Source: Oscillospiraceae bacterium (GTDB taxonomy: Bacteria; Bacillota; Clostridia; Oscillospirales; Ruminococcaceae). From it: DNA of 64,000 bases. The notes beneath the pieces were generated by a model, which ran no database searches, was not told the origin of the DNA, and worked only from the letters and a program-made list of their open reading frames with translations. The translations under genes and the position numbers were made by a program. The stretch is taken from assembly GCA_009778065.1 (NCBI GenBank), contig WRKM01000010.1, forward strand, positions 1 through 64,000. Reading direction: 5' to 3'. Within the stretch, counting starts at the first letter, position 1; each line of letters opens with the position of its first letter. This document shows positions 24,393 through 31,586 of the stretch, in pieces.

Positions 24393-25088
24393 ATGATAAG
24401 CTATTCACACGAAGTAGAACAAATGTGCGTGGTCGCAAAAGGCGCGAACCACGGACCGGCACCCATTCCCGAAGAGGGAAAATGGGTAAAAGCGTATGAA
24501 ATCAAAGACATCAGCGGGTTGACACACGGCGTCGGTTGGTGTGCACCTCAGCAGGGAGCCTGCAAACTGACCCTCAACATCAAAGGCGGAATAGTAGAGG
24601 AAGCCTTAGTTGAGACACTCGGCTGCTCCGGTATGACTCATTCGGCGGCTATGGCGGGTGAAGTTCTGCCCGGAAAGACTATTCTCGAGGCTTTGAACAC
24701 CGACCTCGTGTGCGATGCGATAAATGTCGCGATGAGAGAATTGTTTTTACAAATCGTCTACGGGCGTTCCCAGACCGCCTTTTCCGAGGGTGGTCTGCCA
24801 ATCGGCGCGGGGCTTGAAGACCTCGGTAAAGGACTTCGCTCTCAGATAGGCACGATTTTCTCTACAAAGGCAAAAGGCGTCCGTTACATGGAAATGGCGG
24901 AAGGGTACATCAGCTCATTGGGTCTTGATAAAAATAACGAGATTATCGGCTATAAGTTCGTAAAGGTCGGAAAAATGCTCGAAGACATTCGTCATGGTAA
25001 AACCCCCGACGAGGCATACAACGCCAATCTGGGTCAATACGGCAGATACGACGAAGCGGTCAAGTACATTGACCCCAGAGAAGAATAG
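24393..25088 (+). CDS. NifU-like iron-sulfur scaffold protein paired with GGGtGRT
   Basis: A 231-residue protein annotated in relatives as an iron-sulfur cluster assembly scaffold. It has the NifU/IscU-like core with Cys in GWCAPQQGACKLTL and LGCSGMTHSAAMAG, then a longer C-terminal part (FSEGGLPIGAGLEDLGKG). It is always found beside the GGGtGRT gene in Clostridia, as here 52 bases upstream, so the two probably act together. The real function has not been shown. GAAAGG precedes the ATG. Confidence 0.8.
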   Translation: MISYSHEVEQMCVVAKGANHGPAPIPEEGKWVKAYEIKDISGLTHGVGWCAPQQGACKLTLNIKGGIVEEALVETLGCSGMTHSAAMAGEVLPGKTILEALNTDLVCDAINVAMRELFLQIVYGRSQTAFSEGGLPIGAGLEDLGKGLRSQIGTIFSTKAKGVRYMEMAEGYISSLGLDKNNEIIGYKFVKVGKMLEDIRHGKTPDEAYNANLGQYGRYDEAVKYIDPREE

Positions 25089-25140
25089 GTCGCGCCGCTT
25101 TGCGGCGGAAAATAAAAAAATTACGAAAGGGATATAATTT

Positions 25141-26145
25141 ATGTCAAACATAAAATTTGAAGGTCAAAACAGAAGACAAGGCAAAATCGACGATTGCCTC
25201 AAAGAATACGGAATCACAAGCCTTGAAGCGGCTCGTGATATATGCCTCGAAAAAGGTATAAACGTGGAAGAAATAGTTAAAGGGGTACAACCAATTGCTT
25301 TTGAAAATGCAGTCTGGGCATACACGCTCGGTACTGCTATTGCGATAAAGACCGCAAAAAACAAAGCGGCGGAAGCGGCGGCGGCTATCGGTATAGGGTT
25401 GCAGGCGTTTTGTATACCCGGCTCAGTTGCGGAGAACCGCGATGTGGGTCTCGGACACGGAAACTTAGGCGCGATGCTTCTTGAAGAAGAGAATAAATGC
25501 TTCTGCTTCTTAGCGGGACACGAAAGTTTTGCGGCGGCAGAAGGCGCAATCGGCATAGCCCGTACAGCAAACAAAGCGCGAAAAGAGCCTCTGCGCGTAA
25601 TCCTGAACGGACTCGGCAAAGACGCGGCTTATATTATTTCAAGGATTAACGGCTTTACTTACGTTGAAACAGAGTACGATATTCCGTCGGATAACCTTAA
25701 AGTTGTAAAAGAAATCGCCTTTTCGGACGGCGATAAGGCAAAGGTGAAATGCTACGGCTGTGACGATGTTTGCGAAGGTGTAGCCGTCATGAAGAAAGAA
25801 TCGGTCGAGGTTAGTATTACGGGCAACTCCACGAATCCGACACGTTTTCAGCATCTTGTCGCAGGCACATACAAGAAATGGGCGACAGAGCATGATAAAA
25901 AGTATTTCTCTGTGGCTTCGGGCGGCGGCACGGGCAGAACATTACACCCCGACAACATGGGTGCGGGACCCGCCTCCTACGGTATGACCGACTCAATGGG
26001 AAGAATGCACGGAGATGCACAGTTTGCGGGAAGCTCAAGCGTTCCTGCGCATGTCGAAATGATGGGGCTGATAGGTATGGGAAATAACCCGATGGTCGGT
26101 GCGACTGTCGCTTGTGCAGTAGCTATCAGCGAAGCGTTTAAATAA
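25141..26145 (+). CDS. GGGtGRT protein
   Basis: A 334-residue protein of the family named after its signature, here SGGGTGRTLHPDNMGAGPAS. Other conserved parts are GLGHGNLGAMLLEEENKCFC and SSVPAHVEMMGLIGMGNNPM. Several cysteines (CYGCDDVC, FCFLAGHE) could hold a metal or cluster. The family is widespread in anaerobic Clostridia and has no known biochemical role. AAAGGG precedes the ATG, and a terminator follows. Confidence 0.88.
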   Translation: MSNIKFEGQNRRQGKIDDCLKEYGITSLEAARDICLEKGINVEEIVKGVQPIAFENAVWAYTLGTAIAIKTAKNKAAEAAAAIGIGLQAFCIPGSVAENRDVGLGHGNLGAMLLEEENKCFCFLAGHESFAAAEGAIGIARTANKARKEPLRVILNGLGKDAAYIISRINGFTYVETEYDIPSDNLKVVKEIAFSDGDKAKVKCYGCDDVCEGVAVMKKESVEVSITGNSTNPTRFQHLVAGTYKKWATEHDKKYFSVASGGGTGRTLHPDNMGAGPASYGMTDSMGRMHGDAQFAGSSSVPAHVEMMGLIGMGNNPMVGATVACAVAISEAFK

Positions 26146-26168
26146 TATTTAATAACTAAACCTACCAC

Positions 26169-26206
26169 AAACACCGTCTTTAAAAAGCAAAGGGCGGTGT
26201 TTTTGT
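26169..26206 (+). terminator. Intrinsic terminator after the GGGtGRT gene
   Basis: AAACACCGTC pairs with GGCGGTGTTT (one G-T pair), followed by TTTGTTT. Confidence 0.9.
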
Positions 26207-26264
26207 TTGGATAGCCCTTTTATTTTCAGGTTCGATGGCTCGATAGCCACTATTGACCCTAAGT

Positions 26265-26537
26265 TTATCTGAACTCAATATGAAGCGTTTTTCCCACACC
26301 GGTTGCGATTTGTTGAAGGGTTGCGATTGTCGGACTGCAATTCCCATTTTCAATTCTGCTGATATTTGACTGCCTTATACCTGTTTTTTCCGCTAATTCC
26401 TTTTGGGTTAAATTTTTTTCAATACGGACAGCGATTATTGACTTAATATATTCGCGTTCGGGGCGTTGCCGTTCCCATTCTAACGCAAATTCAGGTTCTT
26501 TTAACTGATTATCCAAATACTTTTTTAAATCGTCCAT
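26265..26537 (-). CDS. XRE-type regulator (HigA-like antitoxin)
   Basis: A 90-residue protein with a helix-turn-helix at about 38-88 (KNLTQKELAEKTGIRQSNIS). The N-terminal LDNQLKEPEFALEWE stretch is characteristic of antitoxins such as HigA that pair with RelE-type toxins. No intact toxin gene is adjacent. It is read from a perfect promoter at 26601-26629, after a short leader frame of 11 codons. Confidence 0.8.
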   Translation of the reverse strand: MDDLKKYLDNQLKEPEFALEWERQRPEREYIKSIIAVRIEKNLTQKELAEKTGIRQSNISRIENGNCSPTIATLQQIATGVGKTLHIEFR

Positions 26538-26540
26538 TTA

Positions 26541-26576
26541 TTATTTCCTCCCCTCATATTCCGCCTTATATTTCAT
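26541..26576 (-). CDS. Eleven-residue leader frame before the XRE gene
   Basis: ATG-initiated frame MKYKAEYEGRK ending three bases before the XRE start codon. Its last codons contain the GGGGAGG ribosome-binding site of the XRE gene, so translation of one could affect the other. It may equally be the tail of a lost toxin gene, since the frame is open upstream (YNEIALAMKYK). Confidence 0.3.
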   Translation of the reverse strand: MKYKAEYEGRK

Positions 26577-26600
26577 GGCGAGCGCGATTTCATTGTATAT

Positions 26601-26629
26601 ATTATATTCCTTTTTTGATATATTGTCAA
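26601..26629 (-). promoter_or_regulatory. Consensus promoter for the XRE gene
   Basis: Minus strand TTGACA (26629-26624), 17 bases, TATAAT (26606-26601): perfect match. Confidence 0.88.
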
Positions 26630-26660
26630 GGTGTTTTTAAACATTTAATAAATATTAATA

Positions 26661-26690
26661 TAGGGACGATGCACGCCGCATCGTCCCTAC
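26661..26690 (-). repeat. REP-like hairpin, family 3
   Basis: TAGGGACGATGC (26661-26672) pairs perfectly with GCATCGTCCCTA (26678-26689). On the minus strand the element begins GTAGGGACG, with the GTAG foot at 26690-26687. It shares GTAG and GGGACG with families 1 and 2. Its TAG is the stop codon of the HMA-like gene. Confidence 0.8.
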
Positions 26691-26926
26691 ATTATGTGGT
26701 TTTCGTATCTTGATTCTGAAACGTCGTAACCTAATTTTTCTATCCTGTCGAAAAGTTGGTGTTTTCTTATTCCCGTAGTGTCAAAGTCCACCGCCACGCT
26801 GTTTTTTGTAGGATTCATGCTTACAGAGATTACGCCCTTAAGTGTGTTTAGGTCGTTTTTAATTCTTTTTACACCATGTTTCCCTTCTACCTCGTTTACG
26901 ATAAAGTACGCGCTTGCCTTTGACAT
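26687..26926 (-). CDS. HMA-fold protein lacking the metal-binding CxxC
   Basis: A 79-residue protein with the ferredoxin-like pattern of heavy-metal-associated domains: KRIKNDLNTLKGVISVSMNP, SVAVDFDTTGIRKHQLFDRI, EKLGYDV. The CxxC metal site expected after the first strand is replaced by EGKHG, and the protein contains no cysteine. A copper-chaperone role is therefore unlikely. AAAGGAAG precedes the ATG. The stop codon is supplied by a REP-like hairpin. Confidence 0.75.
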   Translation of the reverse strand: MSKASAYFIVNEVEGKHGVKRIKNDLNTLKGVISVSMNPTKNSVAVDFDTTGIRKHQLFDRIEKLGYDVSESRYENHIM

Positions 26927-27048
26927 TTTGTCCGCTTCCTTTCGTTCTTTTTAACATCTCTATGATTATTCTTAACGAAATATACGGACATTATTCGTGC
27001 TTAATAAAAAACCTCCGATAATTAAAGAATTTAATGATACTTTTTTAT

Positions 27049-28704
27049 TTATTCCACCTTCTGCCAATCCGTCCCGTCTTTACGAATATGATAAAGCTCA
27101 TAAACTCCGGGCGTTTTAGAGCCGTCATAGTATACTAAGTCGCCCGCTATGTTTATATACTTGCAATAATCGTCTTTAAGTATTGTTTTTTCTGTACCGT
27201 CAGTACGGATTTTACTGATATAACCGTTATTATCTGCATCATGGAAGAAAATCCAGTCTCCGCTGACGTTGACCTCATAGGTTGCTGAGCCGTTAACCTT
27301 TGTTTTTTCTGTCCCGTCGGTACGCACCTTATACAAATACTTGTTGTCGCTCATATCGCTGTAATAAACCCATTCTCCGACGACATTAATATAATATCCT
27401 ACATCATCGATGATAAGTTCCCTGTCCGTACCATCGGTGCGGATTTTATAAATGGCGTTATTATCATCTAAGTTTTGATAATAAATCCAACCGTCAACTA
27501 CGTTTACATAGTCGCACCTATCCGTGCCTATATGCGTTTTTTCCGAGCCGTCTGTGCGTATTTTATAGAGTTGCCAGTTATCACTGCGGTTTTGGTAATA
27601 AATCCAGTCATCGACCACGCTTGCATCGTGACTGTCGTCATCGTTGAGCTTTTCTTTCCCCGTACCATCGGTATTTATACTGTATATTCTCCAGCCCTCA
27701 TCAAAATTGCAATAATAGACCTTATCCCCCACAACATTTATGTAGTAGGTTTTTTCATCGTTCAGCTGTACTTTCTCGCCTGTGTGGATGTGGGATTTAT
27801 AAAGCCAGTTATGCTTATTGCTGTTCTGGTAATAAATCCAATCGCCGTCAAACGCAACAAATCCACCATTTGAGAGGTTTCCGGCAGTGTTTCCGTATTT
27901 TACCGCAGACAGCGGTTCAGGCATGACCGATTGTTCGGGTTCTTCAAATACTCCCGAATCAAAAACTTCTTCTTGCTCTTCTTCTTGTGCGGCATCGAAA
28001 ACCATATCCCGAACATCGGTATTATCTGTATTTTCCGTAGTTTCAGTAATTTCAGTAGTTTCCGTATTCTCCTGCGCGGGTTCATCGTCAGGCTCATATG
28101 GGATTTCCGCCTCGTATGATGCTTCCGGTTCGGGCGTATACGGCGGTTCAGGCTCTTCAAATACTCCCGAATCAAAAACTTCTTCTTGCTCTTCTTCCTG
28201 TGCGGCATCGAAAACCATATCCCGAACATCGGTATTATCTGTATTTTCCGCAGTTTCCGTAGTTTCCGTAGTTTCCGTATTCTCCGGCACGGGTTCATCG
28301 TCAGGCTCATATGGGGTTTCCGGCTCGTATGGCACTTCCGGTGTATACGGCGGCTCAGACTCAACATCAGGTTTAGTATCCGTTTCAATATCAAACTCAA
28401 ACGGCTCGTCCGATTCGGGTGTATACAGCGGTTCGGATTCAATATCGGACTCAATGCCGGGTTCATACGGCTCGTCCGTCTCAGGCGCATATAGCGGTTC
28501 GGATTCAATATCGGGTTCAATATCGGACTCCATGCCGGGTTCATACGGCTCGTCCGTCTCAGGCATATATAGCGGTTCGGGCATATCTCCCGCCGTATTC
28601 GGTTGGTCACTGCTTATCCTCATGCGGGAATGTCTCGCCTTTAATATTACCCCCGCGACGACCAACGCCGCCGCCGCTGTTAGAATTAACGGAATCTTTG
28701 ACAT
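27049..28704 (-). CDS. Signal-anchored acidic-repeat protein with DUF5050-type beta-propeller
   Basis: A 551-residue surface protein. A signal anchor (IPLILTAAAALVVAGVILKA) is followed by about 240 residues of Glu/Pro/Thr-rich low complexity, including variants of EPLYTPETDEPYEPG and two long direct repeats containing NTDVRDMVFDAAQEEEQEEV. From about residue 265 come eight to nine propeller strands of the type GDWIYYQNSN-LYKIRTDG-EK, matching DUF5050 domains. The role is unknown; the repeat stalk suggests display of the propeller away from the membrane. It has its own promoter, divergent from rhaB. Confidence 0.85.
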   Translation of the reverse strand: MSKIPLILTAAAALVVAGVILKARHSRMRISSDQPNTAGDMPEPLYMPETDEPYEPGMESDIEPDIESEPLYAPETDEPYEPGIESDIESEPLYTPESDEPFEFDIETDTKPDVESEPPYTPEVPYEPETPYEPDDEPVPENTETTETTETAENTDNTDVRDMVFDAAQEEEQEEVFDSGVFEEPEPPYTPEPEASYEAEIPYEPDDEPAQENTETTEITETTENTDNTDVRDMVFDAAQEEEQEEVFDSGVFEEPEQSVMPEPLSAVKYGNTAGNLSNGGFVAFDGDWIYYQNSNKHNWLYKSHIHTGEKVQLNDEKTYYINVVGDKVYYCNFDEGWRIYSINTDGTGKEKLNDDDSHDASVVDDWIYYQNRSDNWQLYKIRTDGSEKTHIGTDRCDYVNVVDGWIYYQNLDDNNAIYKIRTDGTDRELIIDDVGYYINVVGEWVYYSDMSDNKYLYKVRTDGTEKTKVNGSATYEVNVSGDWIFFHDADNNGYISKIRTDGTEKTILKDDYCKYINIAGDLVYYDGSKTPGVYELYHIRKDGTDWQKVE

Positions 28705-28744
28705 AGTTCACAAACTCCTAAGCTGTAAAAATTATTATATTATA

Positions 28745-28773
28745 ATTATAACCATCCCTGTCCGAAAAGTCAA
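28745..28773 (-). promoter_or_regulatory. Promoter for the beta-propeller gene
   Basis: Minus strand TTGACT (28773-28768), 17 bases, TATAAT (28750-28745). Confidence 0.8.
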
Positions 28774-28797
28774 CCGTAAATTTTCCTGTTTAAGGCA

Positions 28798-28826
28798 TTG
28801 AAAAAATATTTTAATAATGTTATACT
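28798..28826 (+). promoter_or_regulatory. Promoter for rhaBA
   Basis: TTGAAA (28798-28803), 17 bases, TATACT (28821-28826). I saw no catabolite-repression site or clear activator site next to it. Confidence 0.7.
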
Positions 28827-28869
28827 TAAAATACAATAAAAAGTATTTCTAAGTAAAGCGGAGGATAAA

Positions 28870-30300
28870 ATGGCGTATTATCTTGCGGTCGATTTGGGTG
28901 CTTCAAGCGGAAAGCATGTATTAGCGCGGATTGTAGATGATAAAATCGAGTTTGAAGTGGTTCATCGTTTTAAAAATGAGTTTATCGAAGTTAAAAATTC
29001 CGATGGAACGAATAGCTCGCGGTATTGGGATTTAGATTATTTATTTACCGAAATTGTCGCGGGAATGAAAAAATGCGCCGAAATGGGGAAAATACCGTCT
29101 TTTGTCGGAGTCGATACATGGGGCGTGGACTATGTCCTCTTAAACAGCTTCGGGAGCATATCGGGAAATGCGGTAAGCTATCGTGACGAACGCACCTCTG
29201 ACATACCCGAATATGTGTTTCGGATGATTCCTGAAGAAGAGTTGTACAAAATTACAGGGATTCAGCGGCAACCGTTTAACACTATTTTTCAGCTTTACGC
29301 GCAAAGCCTTCGCTCCCCCGAGGAGTTGCAAAGCGCGCAAACCCTACTTATGCTACCGTGTTATTTTAACTATCTGCTGTCGGGCGTTATGGCTAACGAA
29401 TATACCATTGCGTCAACCTCAGGGTTAGTAAACGCACGAAGCCGTGACTGGGACGATGATATAATCCGACGATTAGGGTTATCGCGCAGTTTATTTCATG
29501 AGATTTTACCCACCGGAACTATTTTGGGTGAGCTTACACCCGGAATCGCCGCCGAGGTCGGGTATAACGCAAAAGTCGCGCTTGTCTGTACCCACGATAC
29601 GGCATCGGCGGTACTTGCGGCACCGCTTACCGAGAAATCAATCTATTTGAGCTCCGGTACATGGTCGCTTATGGGTGTGGAGATTGAAAACGCCGTATTG
29701 AACGAGCAGAGTAGGTTAGAGAACTTCACTAACGAGGGCGGATTTAAAGGAAGCTATCGGTTTTTAAAAAACATCATGGGACTTTGGTTATTACGTGCGG
29801 TCAGAAAGGATTTCGGAAGCCGCCACGACTACAATTACCTCAGCCGAATAGCAAGAGAAAACGAAGATTTTCCGTCTATTATAGATGTTTCCGACAATAG
29901 GTTTTTCGCACCCGCCAGCATGGTGGACGAAATAATAAAAGCCTGTACGGAGTCAGGGATGCAGGTTCCCGAAACGGCGGGTGAAGTCAGTGCGGTCATT
30001 TATCGCAGTCTTGCCGCCTATTACGGGAAAACTGCCGAGGCAATCGAAAGGCTCACGGGTAACAGTTATGACACTGTTAACATGGTAGGCGGCGGTACTC
30101 GCGACAAGTATTTAAACAAGCTCACCGCAAAAGCCTGCAAAAAACGGGTTTTGGTCGGTCCGACAGAGGCTACCGCACTCGGTAACATCATATCACAAAT
30201 GCTCACAACGGGAGAACTGAAAACCGTTAAACAAGCACGGGAAATGATAAAAAACTCTGTAGCATTGGAGGAATACAGATATGAACACAGCACGTTTTGA
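28870..30300 (+). CDS. rhaB: Rhamnulokinase
   Basis: A 476-residue FGGY-family sugar kinase phosphorylating L-rhamnulose at C1. Visible motifs are the phosphate-1 loop DLGASSGKHVLARI, GVDTWGVDYVLL, the ATP region LSSGTWSLMGVE and NMVGGGTRDKYLNKLTA with the adenosine-binding part. GGAGG precedes the ATG. The 3' end overlaps rhaA by 20 bases, so the two are translated together. Confidence 0.94.
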   Translation: MAYYLAVDLGASSGKHVLARIVDDKIEFEVVHRFKNEFIEVKNSDGTNSSRYWDLDYLFTEIVAGMKKCAEMGKIPSFVGVDTWGVDYVLLNSFGSISGNAVSYRDERTSDIPEYVFRMIPEEELYKITGIQRQPFNTIFQLYAQSLRSPEELQSAQTLLMLPCYFNYLLSGVMANEYTIASTSGLVNARSRDWDDDIIRRLGLSRSLFHEILPTGTILGELTPGIAAEVGYNAKVALVCTHDTASAVLAAPLTEKSIYLSSGTWSLMGVEIENAVLNEQSRLENFTNEGGFKGSYRFLKNIMGLWLLRAVRKDFGSRHDYNYLSRIARENEDFPSIIDVSDNRFFAPASMVDEIIKACTESGMQVPETAGEVSAVIYRSLAAYYGKTAEAIERLTGNSYDTVNMVGGGTRDKYLNKLTAKACKKRVLVGPTEATALGNIISQMLTTGELKTVKQAREMIKNSVALEEYRYEHSTF

Positions 30301-31564
30301 CGAGGCACGGAAAATCTACGCCAAAATAGGCGTTGACGCGGAGAAAGCTATCGACACGCTCTCAAAAATAAGCATTTCAATGCACTGTTGGCAGGGGGAT
30401 GATGTTAGAGGCTTTGATTATATTAAACGTTCGAATACAGTTACTGCGGATACGAGCGGAATTCAGGCGACAGGGAATTACCCCGGAAGAGCGAGGTCTC
30501 CGGATGAACTTATGCAGGATATAGACAAGGCGTTAAGCCTTATTCCGGGGAAACATAAGTTGAATCTCCACGCCTGCTACGCAATTTTTGAAAACGATGA
30601 TTATGCCGACAGAGATGCTTTAGAGCCTCGTCACTTTCAAAAATGGGTTGATTTCGCCAAAGCGCGAGGGATGGGTTTGGACTTTAATCCGACATTTTTC
30701 GCCCACCCGAAGGCGGCGGCTATGACTTTATCAAGCGGTGACGAAGAAATTCGGGGTTTTTGGATAAGACACGGAAAAGCCTGTCTTAAAATATCGGAGT
30801 ATTTTGCAAATGAATTGAACAAACCCTGCGTTATGAATATCTGGATTCCCGACGGGATGAAAGACCTTCCCGCCGACAGAGCGACCCCGCGCTTACGTTT
30901 TAAAAAATCACTTGATGAAATTTTATCCATGCCTTACGACAGAGAAAAGGTTTTAGTCTGCCTTGAATCTAAGGTGTTCGGAATAGGACTCGAAAGTTAT
31001 ACCGTAGGTTCTTCCGAATTTTGTCTGAATTATGCAAACAGAGCAGGGATAATCCCGCTTATGGACAACGGGCATTATCATCCGAACGAGTATGTCTCCG
31101 ATAAGATTTCGTCTATGCTCGCTTTTTTTGATAAAATCGCACTCCATGTCACGAGAGCCGTCCGTTGGGACAGCGACCATGTTGTTTCTTTTAACGATGA
31201 AACGCGGGATATAGCCGCAGAAATAGTCTTCAATGATGCAGTCGACAGAGTTATAATAGCGACAGACTATTTTGACGCGAGTGTAAATCGCATAGCCGCA
31301 TGGGTAACGGGCATGAGAAATTTACAAAAATCATTGCTTTACGCACTTTTACAGCCTGTTGCAAAGCTGAAACAATTACAGGAGAACGCAGAATACACCG
31401 AGCTTTTGGTACTCGGCGAGGAATTAAAGACATATCCCATAGGCGATGTTTGGGAGCGTTTTTGCGACATAAACAGCGTACCGAAGGACGACTGGTTTAA
31501 TGAAATTAAAAAATACGAAAATGATGTATTATTAAAGCGTGATGTAATAATCTATGGGCGATGA
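30281..31564 (+). CDS. rhaA: L-rhamnose isomerase
   Basis: A 427-residue TIM-barrel isomerase converting L-rhamnose to L-rhamnulose with two Mn ions. Expected parts are SMHCWQGDDVRGFD, IQATGNYPGRARSPDELMQD, LESKVFGIGLESYTVGS (metal Glu), MDNGHYHPNEYVSDKISSM and RWDSDHVV. Together with rhaB it makes rhamnulose 1-phosphate; the aldolase rhaD, a transporter and a regulator are not in the window. Confidence 0.95.
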   Translation: MNTARFDEARKIYAKIGVDAEKAIDTLSKISISMHCWQGDDVRGFDYIKRSNTVTADTSGIQATGNYPGRARSPDELMQDIDKALSLIPGKHKLNLHACYAIFENDDYADRDALEPRHFQKWVDFAKARGMGLDFNPTFFAHPKAAAMTLSSGDEEIRGFWIRHGKACLKISEYFANELNKPCVMNIWIPDGMKDLPADRATPRLRFKKSLDEILSMPYDREKVLVCLESKVFGIGLESYTVGSSEFCLNYANRAGIIPLMDNGHYHPNEYVSDKISSMLAFFDKIALHVTRAVRWDSDHVVSFNDETRDIAAEIVFNDAVDRVIIATDYFDASVNRIAAWVTGMRNLQKSLLYALLQPVAKLKQLQENAEYTELLVLGEELKTYPIGDVWERFCDINSVPKDDWFNEIKKYENDVLLKRDVIIYGR

Positions 31565-31586
31565 CATTAAATTGTCCGAAATCTAC

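Noticed and set aside
26222-26262. A tRNA-like GGTTCGA stretch
   Set aside because: No acceptor stem or anticodon arm can be drawn around it.
27887-28801. A long Ser/Val-rich plus-strand frame of about 300 codons
   Set aside because: It is the mirror of the Glu/Pro-rich repeats of the minus-strand beta-propeller gene, with no ribosome-binding site.
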